Assembly: GCA_021292165.1 (NCBI GenBank)
Contig: CM037877.1
Location: forward strand, 305,044,063 to 305,108,062
Length of the DNA stretch: 64,000 bases
From: Shinisaurus crocodilurus
Lineage: Eukaryota; Chordata; Lepidosauria; Squamata; Shinisauridae
Direction: 5' to 3'
Both the position numbers and the translations under genes were made by a program. Of this stretch, positions 32,401 to 43,258 are shown piece by piece (positions within the stretch are counted from its first letter, which is position 1; each line of letters begins with the position of its first letter). The notes under the pieces are model-generated. The model searched no databases. It was not told where the DNA came from and worked only from the letters and a program-made list of their open reading frames with translations.

Positions 32401-34238
32401 CGTCTCCCCCTTGCCAGGGGAGCATCATGCCACGTGCCACACGTGGACTGGACTGCAAAGATTTGGACGAACTGGAGGAGCATCAGAAGAGCCACGTTGC
32501 CCATCTCTGTATCATTTGCGGGCAGAGCTTCCAAGACAGCGCGATGTTGCTGCGGCACCGAGAGAGCCACACCTGTTACATCTGCACCGCATGTGGGAGG
32601 AGCTTTGGGGATGCCGGTGCCTTGGCCTGCCACCAGGAGAACCACGAATCTTGGATCTGTGGCATTTGCGGGCAGAACTGCAAAGACAGCTTGGCCCTGG
32701 CACAGCACGAGGAAACCCACTCGCGGCATGTCCGTGGCACGTCCGGGGAGGGCTCTGTCGGTAGCAAGGCGCTCGTGCTGCACGAGGAGGGCCGGACCCA
32801 CAAGGAGGATTCGAAACTTACGTCCGTCTCGGAATCCCCCGAGGCCCTTGCACGCATTGATTCCAGGGAGGGCTTTGTAGTCGGGACCGTCCTTATGCCA
32901 CAACAGGAAACACAAGCAGCGTGGGCCTGTCTGGAATGCGGGGAAATCCGCAAGGATAGTTTGGCGCTGGTGGCTCGCCAGCAGAGCCACGGGGCCTTTG
33001 CCGACAGCTCAGCCCCCGGTCTCCAACAGACCACCCACGTGCAGGAGAAACTGTACAAGGGTCCCGAGTGCAAACAGAGCTTTAGGGGCATCTCGGCTCT
33101 CGCTCGGCATCAGAAGGAGTGCATCTGCGGGAAGCTGTGCCGATGTGCAGAGTGTGGGCAGGCCTTTGAAGACGTCACTGCCCTGACGCTCCACCAGAAC
33201 AGCCACGAGGGGGACAAAGCACATGGAAGTCTTGAATCCAAAGAAGCTTTTAGTATTGACTCTGATCTTGCCATACATCCAAGGAATCACAAGGAGGGGC
33301 CGCCTTACACGTGTCTTATAGCACCCCAGAAAATATCCCCCAGAGACAAGGCCTCCGATGAAAACTCAGTCTCTCGCTCCCATCGGAGCATCCCGTTGGA
33401 GGATCACTCACTAAAGGGCTGCTCGGGTCTTACTGTACACCAGGGAATTCACTCAAAAGATAAAACTCTCGGCAGTACACCTCAGAGAATCCCTGCTGAA
33501 GAGGAGGCATCCTCGTGTGGGCTCCTCCAGGACAGCTCAGCTCTCGCCTCACGTCAGCAAGTCCACCTTGAAGAGGAGCCTGAAAGTGCCCTGGGCCCTG
33601 TTGCTCTGCCCCAGAAAAGAACCTCTGTTGCGGACAGGCCTGCTCCAGTTTCCACCGAAATGGCTGCCCTCATCCGGCACCCGAGCCCCAAGCCCTATAA
33701 GTGCCACGACTGTGAGCAAAGCTTTGCGGATGCTGCCAGCTTGTCCCGCCACCAGATCGGCCACATGAAGGAACGGTCGCTGAAGTGTCCCGAGTGTGGG
33801 AGTGGCTTCCCGGAGAGGCTGTCCCTGATCCGACACCAGGTGGAGCACACGGCAGAGAAAGCCAAGAGTGTGCGGCAGCTGCCACCGCCGAAAAACAACC
33901 ACAGCAAGGAGCGGGACCATCGGAGTCCTCTGGAATTTGGGGAGAGTTTCACGGAGATCTCGGCCATCCTCTTGCAGAGGGGGAATCGTGTTTCGGACAG
34001 GGGCACGCCGCAGCGGCCAAAGGACCATGGGGTGGACGGAAAGCGGAGTTCGGGCGATGCGCTGGAGACCACAGAGCCCTACTTTCACCTCGATCTGAGG
34101 AAAAAACCCAGCACCGGCAGCGTGCTGGTTCAGCAGGATAAGGGCAGATACTTTGCGCATTCCGAGCCTGGGAAGATCTCTAGGAACAGCTCTATTTTGC
34201 TGCAGCACCTCCAGAATCACATGGCGGAGAAACCGTGA
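29485..34238 (+). CDS. C2H2 zinc-finger protein with vestigial KRAB exons, about 1,128 aa
   Basis: Predicted coding exons: 29563-29596 ([11 protein letters not shown], inside splice-bounded exon 29485-29596, donor GTACGT), 30509-30628 (acceptor TTCACAG, donor GTGGGA), and 31006-34238 (acceptor CTCTTGCCAG, stop TGA). All junctions are phase 1 and join in frame. The short middle exon encodes an acidic linker. The last exon begins with 13 canonical C2H2 fingers with TGEKPY-type linkers, first [19 protein letters not shown] and thirteenth [20 protein letters not shown] 14th ([19 protein letters not shown]) lacks its last His. The remaining 600 or so residues hold scattered fingers, some intact ([30 protein letters not shown]) and many with lost Cys or His. 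MQEN is the residue string that normally ends a KRAB-A box, but the bases before it are frameshifted. It probably encodes a nuclear DNA-binding protein; the start is inferred and the orthologue is not recognised. Confidence 0.8.
29797..29922. repeat. hAT-like palindromic MITE in zinc-finger gene intron
   Basis: Ends CCCCAACGCGGCGCCCTCCA and TGGAGGGCGCCGTGCTGGGG are inverted. The arms carry GACTACAACTCCCAATCAGC and GGGGATGATGGGAGTTGTGG. It lies 200 bp downstream of the exon donor at 29597. Confidence 0.75.
30352..30457 (+). pseudogene. relic KRAB-B-like exon
   Basis: It has an acceptor (GGTCTTTCAG) and a donor (GTGAGA), spanning 106 bases. One frame reads [18 protein letters not shown], reminiscent of the KRAB-B pattern PDLxSxLEEEEEPW. 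Joined in phase 1 to the previous exon, however, it meets TGA after seven codons. Its length also does not preserve the frame of the next exon. It is inferred to be skipped or non-coding. Confidence 0.45.
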
Positions 34239-34674
34239 TGAGCTGGGCATCGTGGGACATGTCGATCCCAGAGAGGCGGCGGGTGTGACCCGTGACATTC
34301 TGCCTCCTGTCACTCCCCCCCGCCCGCCCCCCAATGCTCAGGGCAATAAGTTGGGAGGGGGGAGATCAACATAATGGGGGCTTTTAGGTCTGCCAAGGGC
34401 AGGGAGGCGTGCCCAAGATGGAGAGAAGATATTACAGACGTTCTTGTTAGGGTGGGGTGCGTGCAGACGCTCAGAACTGAAACGGGGTGTGTGTTGTAGC
34501 AAACGTGGCAGGATTAGAAACCCTACTTTCTTTACCAGCAAAACACAGGGTGAGTCCACCTGTCCAGGTATCCTTTTCTTCTCGCTCATTGCTTCCTGCA
34601 TTTTCTCTCCCCACTTTCTGCTCTGTCCCCCAGTCCCCTCAAAAAACCCCTCGAGGAATTGTATGTACTCAAAT
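34239..34674. other. 3' flank of zinc-finger gene
   Basis: This is the presumed 3' untranslated region. No AATAAA was seen close to the stop codon. Nothing else was recognised. Confidence 0.35.
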
Positions 34675-34682
34675 CTCTATAG

Positions 34683-34816
34683 CAGTGTTCTCCAACCTTG
34701 GGTCCCCAGATGTTTTGGCCTACAACTCCCAGCATGCCCCAGCCAGCTATGCTGGCTGGGGCATGCTGGGAGTTGTAGGCCAAAAACATCTGGGGACCCA
34801 AGGTTGGAGAACACTG
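34683..34816. repeat. hAT-like palindromic MITE, CAGTGTTCTCC family, intact
   Basis: The 134-bp near-perfect palindrome has ends CAGTGTTCTCCAACCTTGGG and CCCAAGGTTGGAGAACACTG. A perfect 8-bp target duplication CTCTATAG flanks it (34675-34682 and 34817-34824). This is the reference copy for the family. The arms contain CTACAACTCCCAGCATGCCC. Confidence 0.95.
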
Positions 34817-34824
34817 CTCTATAG

Positions 34825-35233
34825 TGTGGAATGAACAGGGTCTGGCAGCAGGCAGCCTTGCACAGAATGTGGTTCAAGCTCGTTTGAGCGGGACTGTGTG
34901 TGTGTGAGTGAGTGAAGGAGAGGGCAGTCTTCCAAATTCCAGCTCTCCTCTTGCCCCAGAGTCATTGCCTATTTAGCTGGAAATACACCCTTCTGCACAA
35001 AATGGCTCCCTTCAGTACTTCCTTTTACAAGCCGTCTGCTGAACCTCCCTCCCGCTGCTTACCGAGTGGGAGGCCTCTCTTGGCCATTCCCTAGTAAGAT
35101 ATTGATGGCGGTTTTAAGAGTTTAAATCTGAGCTTAACTCTCCCTCTTTCCTCTGGCAGGGGTTCCGTTGATCCCAGCAGATGGCGTCGACAAGCTAGGA
35201 TACTCTCCACCACCACGTCTCCTACTAAGAGAT
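34825..35233. other. no feature recognised
   Basis: A GT-rich run lies near 34894-34910. No gene was seen. Confidence 0.35.
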
Positions 35234-35548
35234 GTACGGATTTTGTTAAACTCTTTCCGTCTTATGTTTTGCGGATTATTGGGCGTCTTTCGTTTCGTTG
35301 TCCGCTCATTGATGGTGTTGGATTTTTTTGTACGTTGGCTTGTAAATGTGCACTTGGGGAAGTGCGCATTAGTGGAAAACACCCCCCCCCCCGCCCCACA
35401 GTAAAACAGCTGGTCTGCAAGTCTGTGGAACCTGTGTGACTCAGAAAAAGCCGATCTCCTGTGGAATCCACAGGTCAGATTCACAGAGATCCAATCTCAT
35501 TTGAATCGCTTGCAGATTTCTCTGAAGCCCTTCTCCTGTTCCTCAGAT
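35234..35548. repeat. unclassified interspersed repeat, copy 1
   Basis: It shares ordered blocks with 38206-38555: TGCGGATT, CAAGTGCGCATTAGTG-like text, CCCCACAGT, GTGACTCAGAAAA(A)GCC, GGAATCC(A/G)CAGGTC and TTGCAGATTTCTC. This 315-bp copy lacks the internal expansion of the second. Confidence 0.6.
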
Positions 35549-36410
35549 TTCCACTACATGGAATAAAATGGAAGGAGCAACGGAAAATCTGTGTTGGGAG
35601 GCACCTCCCCATGGATTATTTAATCCAGGGCTGGGCAGAATTTGACCCCTTGCCTGCTTTTCTTGGAATTCTTAGAACTCCAGTTTCTATTCTAAAATAG
35701 GATGTTGCTAGCTCTCAGAATTGCAGAGATGATTTGATACTCAAAGAGATTAAGAAATCGGCTTACCACAAGCAATAGGAAGAATGTTGGGGGTGCCACC
35801 CCTCCTTTCTCTGGGCGAATGTCTTGCAATTAACCTGTGGAACTCACAGCTGCAAGGAGTTGAGACCAGTGGTATGAAGTTTTTTAAAAAATATTTATAA
35901 CCCAGGCATACTCATTCTTACAAAGGATGTGGGGTAGACCATCGTTGTCCCTTTTTTTTCTCCTTTTTTTTTTTACCAAAATGGGGAAAGAGAGAGAGTG
36001 ACTTTTGTCCAAGATCACAGTGCATTTGGGTTTCAGCACTGATCTCTAGGGATCTAAGTTCAACACTTCACCTACTGGGTTATTTTGGCTTTCCAGTCTT
36101 TAGGGAAAGGCAGATGTATGGAAGAGCAGCTGTGTGATGCAAAGAAGGATGAAGCATCATACTCTAGATGTCCCTACACCTTTAGAGATTCTGGGAAAGA
36201 AGTTGAAAAGATGGATGGATCCCCTTGTGGTTTTCCCTGTAGCAGCTAGATCTGCTTACTGATGGGAATGGGATTCAGGAATGGATGGACCATAGCTAAA
36301 ACATAATATGGCAACTCCTGGATTCCTACGTTTCTCTGACCCCATGCTCACATTGATGCATCTTGTCCATCTTTAGCTCTGCTAGCTAAAACAAATTGAT
36401 TATCAGAAAT
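35549..36410. other. no gene recognised
   Basis: The sequence is AT-rich with T runs near 35948-35973. No repeat boundary or coding domain was seen. Confidence 0.35.

Positions 36411-36487
<77 letters not shown>
36411..36487. repeat. (TG)n(AG)n compound microsatellite
   Basis: A TG tract passes directly into an AG tract, 77 bp in all. Confidence 0.95.
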
Positions 36488-36489
<2 letters not shown>

Positions 36490-38205
36490 CAGGGGAGGGG
36501 AATAAATAGAACCTTCTTGGCATATCTTAAGTGAAGCAGATTTTCTTTTCAGATCTCCACACACTCAGTGGTATCTGGGACCTCTTCTCACAGGGTTTTT
36601 TCTTCCTTGTCTTCCTCATCCCAGTTCAATTCCCAATCCTGGTACAATCTTAGGTCGAGCAGCCATTCAGTGCCAACGCCCTACCTCACCAGTCCCAAGT
36701 TGGACCATGACAAGCACTTTGTACATAGAAAGTGCTGTCGGGAAGATAGGTAATAATCCTCACAGGACAGCGAAACAACCTACTTGCCTGTGGAACTCCC
36801 TGACACAAGATTATCCATGGTAACAGGCTCCTAACTTGTAGCATTGAGACTAAAACAGATTTTCTAAATCTTCGAATACTCTTTGTAGCTATGGATCCTT
36901 TTCTTAGGCTTCTTTTCCTATATGATTTTTTTTTTTATTTTTAAATGGATATCTCCCATCCTAGAGCAGCTTTGATTTCAAACGCCTTCCCAGTGCCGGC
37001 ATCTACCTCACTAGTTCAGCTGTGTTGTGCCCTGATCCCTGGAAAAAGCAGAGGAACTGGCTGCTTGCCTCTGTTGAACCTCCAGCCAGTGGAACTCCCT
37101 GCCACATGATATGCATGATAAGACTGAGAACTTAGGAGGAGGGAGACCGAAACCAGCAAGGGTAGAGGCCCACCTCAAAACCAGTTGTTTTTTTGACAGA
37201 GCCAGTTCACACACCCCACCATCGGTCACCAAGAGAGCGAATCTCCCCTAAACCCTTCGGCCACAGCAAGAATTCACCGATTGTCTCCACCCTCGGATCC
37301 ACAGTGCACTTGCGTCGGACCTGTGCAGTCTCCTGGCTGGTCTGCTCTGCAGCTAGAAGTGGAAGGCGGGCCTAGTCTGCATAGCCAGGGGAATGATGGG
37401 CATGCAGGAGTATTCCCTTGTCACCTCATTCTTGCTCCTTCTAGAACAGGGACAGGGAACATCCGTCATGGCAGAGGTACCCTCCCAGGCCCTGCCCCCT
37501 TCTCCCAGCACTAGAGAAACTCAGCCTTTCTTTAGCACTGGGAGACGAAACCTCTGCTCTTATCTCTGATCAGTGATTGGAGATAAGACTAGGGATTTCC
37601 AACGGTTGAGAAAGGCAGCCTTTCTAGTGCAGGGACAGGAGACCTCTGTGGTTATCTCCAATCAGTGATTGGTGAGGGCCTTTTTTTTCTCTGTGGGGAG
37701 AGAGGGGCGGGAGTGATTGTTCTGTGCCCCTCTCTGCATGGAGAAAGGGACCCCTATGATGTCAGAGGGTGGAGCTTCAGGAGGGAGACACCCACTCCCA
37801 GTCCCTGTGGGTGGGGTTGGGCCAGAAGGCAGTCTGCCCCCACCGGGTTGTAACAGTTCACCCTTGTTCTAGAAGGAAATGGTTCCCTCACTTCTGTGTG
37901 AGTGGCTTTATCTTGATGGGGCCCAAGTGAAGAGTCTGTGTGTTGCCTGCTGCAGGAGCACTGCTGAAGCTATGTGGCTATGGGCCTGATGTGAGGCTGG
38001 ATCAGGACCAATGTACAGGCAGAGTTACCTGCTGCAGCCACTTTAGGCAGCACAATGTGTGCAGCATGAAAGTCCCAGAATGCTTTGTGACATCAAGATG
38101 AGCTGCCCTGCCTAGGATGTCAAAAGCACTTCAGCTGAGAGACCACTGGGAGCGTCTCCCCCTTGAGCTTATTGAAGCTGAATGAAGAAGTAGTAATTGG
38201 ATTAA
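36488..38205. other. unassigned interval
   Basis: Local similar blocks (ATCAGTGATTGG near 37570 and 37663; GAGAAAGGCAGCCTTTCTAGTGC-like text) suggest internal duplication around 37440-37700. No coding domain was recognised. Confidence 0.35.
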
Positions 38206-38555
38206 TGCAAGGGATTTGCGGATTTTGTCAAAAGCCATTTTGCCTGTGTTTCGCGGATAGCCTTTCGTTCCATCTGCTTGGACGTTTCAAACCAGAATTT
38301 CATTCTACTTGCAAATTCGCGCGAATGCGCATTTGCTCTAATGCAGTTGCGCAAGTGCGCATTAGTGCTGATACGCAAGTGTGCATTAGCGCTAATGCTA
38401 ATTAGCATCTCCCCCCACAGTGAAAAACTGCAAGTCGAATCGCCGATGGAATCCACGTGACTCAGAAAAGGCCGCTCTGCTGCGGAATCCGCAGGTCGAG
38501 TTCATAGAAATCTGAACTCAATTGAATGCGTTGCAGGTTTCTCCGACGTCCCTAA
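38206..38555. repeat. unclassified interspersed repeat, copy 2
   Basis: It is homologous to 35234-35548 and carries an internal expansion of CGCAAGTGYGCATTAG-type units near 38350-38400. The last block TTGCAGGTTTCTCCGACGTC matches TTGCAGATTTCTCTGAAGCC. Confidence 0.6.
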
Positions 38556-39126
38556 TTAATACTTTGCCTTTTCCTCATCTCCCCCTCTTCTCTCTTTTTC
38601 CTTTCTTCCTCCCATGCCCCTTCAGTCACATTATCTCCCCCGCCCCACACACACCCCCCAACCTTTTTTTTATTGGGATTATCCCTTTAATTTCTGATGG
38701 CACAATCCTATTCATGTTTACTGAGAAGCAAGTCCCACTGTCTGTTGGATGGGGGTTTACTACTAGGGAAGTGTGCATAGGATGGGCTGCCTTCAGAACT
38801 CATCTTTTGTAACTCAGGGCTAACATCTGATTCCGCAACGCCCGCCCCCCAAGAAGAACACATGCAAATTTCTCTTGTAGCAGCCAAATGATAACTGTGT
38901 AGGAATCTCTCCATATATTTATGTCTGTGACTTTTGTTTTTTGGAGGAGCTGGGATTATTGTGGTAGTTAAAATTCATTACCTCTTCCCTGTCCTCTGTT
39001 CATTTCCGCTTGATGGATTCGGTGGTGTGGTTTGTCACCGAATTTTCTCTGTAATTATAGGAATGTATCAAACCTGAGACTAATACAAACTCAAAAAACT
39101 GATTTATTCAAATGGTTTTGTGTTTT
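38556..39126. other. no gene recognised
   Basis: It contains a GTTTACTGAGAAGCAAGTCCC-type repeat near 38710-38780. Nothing else was recognised. Confidence 0.35.
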
Positions 39127-39500
39127 TGTGTCATTATTTATTTATTTAATACATTTTTATACCGCCCAATAGCCGAAGCTCTCTGGGTGGTTTACAACAG
39201 TTAAAATCATAAAATACAATATAAAATATAAAATTTAAAACCACAGATTAAAAACAAACAGCAGAGCTAGCAGCAGCAGTTACAATAACGGAATTAAAAA
39301 CAATTACAAGATTAAAATGCCTGGGAGAACAGAAAGTTCTTCACCTGGCTCCGGAAAGAATACAAAGTAGGCGCCAGGCGAACCTCTTTGGGGAGCTCAT
39401 TCCATAACCGGGGTGCCACAGCAGAAAAGGACCTCCTCCTGGTAGCCTTATTACTATTATTAATAATAAAAAGCTCTGGTGAGATGGCATCAATCAATCA
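39127..39500 (-). repeat. LINE 3' end, antisense, with ORF2 C-terminus
   Basis: The tail ATTTATTTATTTAATACATT and CCGCCCAATAGCCGAAGCTC is followed on the minus strand by an open C-terminus (39312-39497). It reads SFSAVAPRLWNELPKEVRLA and SFRSQVKNFLFSQAF. This is the best-preserved member of the group with 20866, 21630 and 28575. It is 5'-truncated. Confidence 0.75.
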
Positions 39501-39544
39501 AGGAGTCAAAGCAAGCCAGAAAGAAAAACTTGGGGGCAGTTTTT

Positions 39545-39694
39545 AAGGTGCAATCCATCCTACGCACGTTTAGAAAGAAAAAGTCCTACAACTCCCCGCA
39601 TGTGCCAGCCAGCCATGCTGGCTGGGGTATGCTGGGAGTTGTAGGACTCCCCCCCCCCCCCCGCCCCCATCTACACATGATAGGATTGTGCCCT
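39545..39694. repeat. palindromic MITE, GTGCAATCCTATGC family, copy 7
   Basis: AGGTGCAATCCATCCTACGC and CACATGATAGGATTGTGCCC are the ends. The centre carries CCTACAACTCCCCGCATGTG and its inverse, plus a poly(C) run. Confidence 0.8.
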
Positions 39695-40342
39695 TGATTA
39701 CTTTTGATGCCGGAGGCCCAATCTGGCCTGAGGAGGGTTTGGCCCCCTCCATGGGAACTGCTCCTTGGCTTGGAGGCTTGGGGAGGAGGCAGGAGAGGAA
39801 TCCTCATGTGATCTCCTCAGAAAGTGGCTCACCCTCCACTGGGAATCCCTTTGTTATCTCTGATAACATGGGGATTCCCCTGGACTCTGCCCAGGGCTTG
39901 CAGGACCAGCTCCTGCAAGCCCTGCCCCTGTGTCCCTTCCCAATTGGGCCAAGAGCAGCACGGAAGCAGATGCTTGACCCAGCTGGCGCTTGCAAATGCA
40001 AGTAATAAATGAACTTCTGCAATCGTGTGTGCAATATAGCCAGCTGGCCATTAACTATAAAATGTTTGTTTAAAAAAAAGAAAAGAAAAGGATGCTGCAG
40101 CCATGCTGGCCACGGTGTTGACGTGGGGCCAGCTTACTGCTACCCCCGTCATCTGCTGCCCTCTCGGGGGTCATTTTGGGGGACGCTGGGATGTGGGACC
40201 CTGCATTTTGGTCCCGAGGTGCAGACCCAGCTGAACCATGGCATGAATGGGCTCCTTTGAGCCCCCTTTAAGAGAAGAAGGAACAACTCTTCTAAGATGA
40301 TGGCTTCTGCAAGACATGTTCATCACCTAAAAATGAAATGTG

Positions 40343-40344
<2 letters not shown>
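39695..40344. other. no gene recognised
   Basis: No domain, RNA gene or repeat end was identified. Confidence 0.35.

Positions 40345-40378
<34 letters not shown>
40345..40378. repeat. (TA)n microsatellite
   Basis: About 16 TA units. Confidence 0.95.
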
Positions 40379-40379
<1 letters not shown>

Positions 40380-40689
40380 CCATATGTAAATTTATTCAGG
40401 CTTACAACCCAATCCTCTGCATGTTTGCTCAGAAGCAAGTCCCTCTATGTTTGATGGGGTTACTCCCAAGTAAGTTTTCATAAGACCGTAGCCATAACCG
40501 ATTACCTAATCTGCTAACAGAGCAATTCTATGTATGTTTACTCAGAAGTAATGCTCACTTTTCCTCCAGTGGGATTTACTTCTGAATAAATGTGTATTGA
40601 TTGGATTGGGGCCATAAGCTTGTGTAGTGGCCTTTATTGGCTGGGAATGTTCGGGCTTCCAGTCCAACCTATCTGACTGGTTTACACTG

Positions 40690-40830
40690 ACTGACAACAG
40701 TTTTCCAGGCTTTCAGATAAGAGTCTTCCCCAGCCTTGCCTGGAGATTGAAGCTGGATTGAATTGAGCTGGATTTTTTTTGCATGCAAAGCGTGTGCTCT
40801 ACCTACCACTGAGCCTTTACAGACTGACTG
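40690..40830 (-). repeat. tRNA-derived SINE, antisense, diverged
   Basis: CCCCAGCCTTGCCTGGAGAT and GCATGCAAAGCGTGTGCTCT then TACCACTGAGCC correspond to the body and tRNA-like head of the SINE at 54027-54325. Confidence 0.55.
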
Positions 40831-41282
40831 GTGGAACGTGTCCTGTCTGGTCTTTTTCTCTCCATGGGGTGGAGAGAAGGAGGTACTCCTCTTCTGGGGA
40901 GAGGCTGAAGCCTAATAGGGCTGCGCCCCAAGTCAGTATTATTATTCCTCTTACTGCAGATAGGACTGAGGCTGAAAGAGAACGTGGCTTGCGTAGAACT
41001 ACATGAGTTAACGTCAGAATCAGGATTCGAACCAGGGACTTTGCGAATTGGTGGCTGAGTCCTTAAGAGGTCGGATCGTCAGTACGTTCACAGGTTGTGG
41101 AAAAATTGGCATCTTCTCTTCAGCACCATCTCGGTGGGCCATTCACTTTTTCTATTCCAGGGGACTACAAGCTTATCACTGCCAAACTGATTGGTATTCA
41201 GAAAACTGTTACATGTCAGGATCTCCTACAAACAACTCATGTTCCTCTCTGGTCCAGACATAGAAAAATGTGCCATCTACTT

Positions 41283-41411
41283 ACGCATAAGCATGTTTAG
41301 GCAGAAAAAAGCCCTACAATTCCCAGCATGCCCCAGTTGGCCATGCTGGTTGGGGCATGCTGGGAGTTGTAGGACTTTTTTTCTGCCTAAACATGCGTAA
41401 GATTGTGCCCT
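41283..41411. repeat. palindromic MITE, GTGCAATCCTATGC family, copy 8
   Basis: CGCATAAGCATGTTTAGGCA and TGCCTAAACATGCGTAAGAT are the outer arms. The inner arms are CTACAATTCCCAGCATGCCC and GGGCATGCTGGGAGTTGTAG. Confidence 0.85.
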
Positions 41412-41420
41412 CACCTTACA

Positions 41421-41500
41421 GCAGCTTTCCCCAACCTCGTGCCCTCTGGATGTGTTGAGCCGCGACTTCCATCACCTCCGACCAGGTTGGGGAAGGCTGC
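41421..41500. repeat. short hAT-like palindromic MITE
   Basis: CAGCTTTCCCCAACCTCGTG and GACCAGGTTGGGGAAGGCTG are inverted ends about 40 bases apart. The centre includes GCGACTTCCATCACC. Confidence 0.6.
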
Positions 41501-41619
41501 CTTACAGGGTTGTTGTAAGAGTCACAACTAGGCAATGCACCTGAAGTGCTTCGAACGCTTGGAAGCACCATACAAATGTTATGTACTGTGCCTTGAGCTC
41601 CTTGGATGAAAAGTAGGAT

Positions 41620-42290
41620 ATAAAATATGAGAAATGTCTATTTTTTATCTATAAATATTTCTGATATCTATACACCACCTTCCAAGAAAATGATACCGTG
41701 GATTACAAAGTCCGGGCAAAGAAATAAATTTAAAATACAGTAATACCTTGGATTGAGAGCATAATTCGTTCCGGAACCGTGCTTGTAATCCAAAACACGC
41801 TTATATCAAAGTGAGTCTCTGGCAGGCGTGAGCGGGGCCGATTTCGGCCCGCAACGCCTGCTCAAGGCGAGCGGTTACATCCCTACCAAGACGTCGCTTG
41901 TTTATCAGTCAAAATTTATTTAAAAATTTGCTCGTCTTGCAAAACGCTCTCAGACCAAGTTACTTGCAATCCAAGGTATTATTGTAGCAGTAAAAACACC
42001 CCCCTCCCCAAATTATCTAAAATGGCAACTTGAAAGCTTGAAGCAGCAACAATCAAATCTCATTTAAAAGCAGCATCCAGAATAAGACCACTGGGATCAA
42101 ACTGTCTTTGCTGCCTGCTGAAAGAGCAGTGATGGGGCCAGGTTGTTCCAAATTCTGGGTGCCACCATGAAAAAGCTCCCTTTTCTCTGTATCTAGGACT
42201 GCCCCCTCCTTAATTTTTAAAATGAGATGAACCAGGGTCCCCACTAACATGGGAATTGAGCCCTCTGCCCCAGAAGCTGACACCCTGATG
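41620..42290 (-). repeat. LINE 3' region, antisense, interrupted by Tigger MITE
   Basis: LINE-like tail sequence (TATCTATACACCACCTTCCA) precedes the MITE at 41738-41984. The LINE then resumes, with a minus-strand relic near 42120-42240. The insertion lies at a TA dinucleotide retained on both sides. Confidence 0.5.
41738..41984. mobile_element. Tigger/pogo-like MITE, copy 2
   Basis: Ends CAGTAATACCTTGGATTG and CAATCCAAGGTATTATTG, with TA flanks on both sides (41736-41737 and 41985-41986). 247 bp, non-coding. It shares AAGTTACTTGCAATCCAAGG with copies 1 and 3. Confidence 0.88.
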
Positions 42291-42884
42291 ATCCCAGCAG
42301 TGTTTATAGAAAGTGACCAGCATTATCCAATCATGAGCAGCTGGTAATCGGTACATGCTCAAAGACACTCTTGCCCTTTTTGTTATTGCTTTGCATATAC
42401 CTGGACAGAGTGCTGGCTCTAAAGGTGGGTTTGGGGTGGAGGGTCATCCTTGGTGAGCCTTGAGGTGTATTAAGACCTCTCCATACCTATTGGAGATGGG
42501 CCTGTAACCATTGGGGGGTGCTGGGGGCCTGCCCCCCTAAATTTTCTCTGTCCCCATAATTTTTTTTGTATGAACAAATAATTTAAAAAGTTTACAGTTT
42601 TGAAAGGCTGGCAAACCAGATCAATTAGCCCCCCCTACGTTTGGGGAGGCCACCCCCTCGGACTTTTAGGCTGATTGGAGATATGAAGCAGAGGAAATAC
42701 TCTAGGCAGCTTCTCCCATTGCACGGGCTGATTCTGCTTTGGTGGCTTGGCAACACTGCACGGATTTAGGAAGTCCAAACCGCTATCGTAAGTATAATCA
42801 GTCTGTTTATTTGCAATTTAAATTATTCCTCCAGTTCAGTTTTACACAAGGCTTCCTTCCCTATGTGGGCATCTGAATTGATAA

Positions 42885-43010
42885 GGAAGCTGGAGTGGCT
42901 AGAGTGCTGGCTGAACCGAGACCTGGGGGACCTGAGTTCAAATCCCGCCTCAGCTAGAAAAGTCACTGAGCAACCTTGGCCCGCAGCCACCACCTCACAA
43001 GACTGGTTTT
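42885..43010 (+). repeat. diverged tRNA-derived SINE
   Basis: GGCTAGAGTGCTGGCTGAAC (A-box region), GAGTTCAAATCCCGCCTCAG (B-box region) and CACTGAGCAACCTTGGCCC follow the order of the SINE at 6231. Confidence 0.55.
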
Positions 43011-43125
43011 GTACGTGCGTGTATAAAACGGAGGTGACGCACATCGCTGCTCTCTAGAGGCAGGAAGGGACAAAAACGGAAGGGAGAAATATAAACGCTT
43101 GATAAAGTGCCTTGTTTCTTTAAGC

Positions 43126-43258
43126 CAGGGCTCGCCAACCTTGGGTCCCCAGACGTTGCTGGACTACAGCTCCCAGAATCCCTTGCCATTACCCATGCTG
43201 GCTGGGTACGCTGGGAGCTGTAGGCCAGCAACATCTGACCCAAGGTTGGCGAACCCTG
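43126..43258. repeat. hAT-like palindromic MITE, CAGGGCTCGCC variant
   Basis: Ends CAGGGCTCGCCAACCTTGGG and CCAAGGTTGGCGAACCCTG. The 8-bp target duplication is CTTTAAGC/CTTTAAGA (43118-43125 and 43259-43266), one mismatch. The arms carry CTACAGCTCCCAGAATCCC. Confidence 0.92.

Noticed and set aside
31058..32764. Plus-strand open frame of 568 codons in another register
   Set aside because: It overlaps the real finger frame, is Pro/Arg/His repetitive, and has the same 28-residue period. It is a shadow of the C2H2 array.
31182..32990. Minus-strand open frame of 602 codons
   Set aside because: It lies antisense to the repetitive GC-rich zinc-finger exon. The 84-base finger periodicity and GC-rich codons suppress stops in other frames. 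The translation is Leu/Ala/Val repetitive without a domain.
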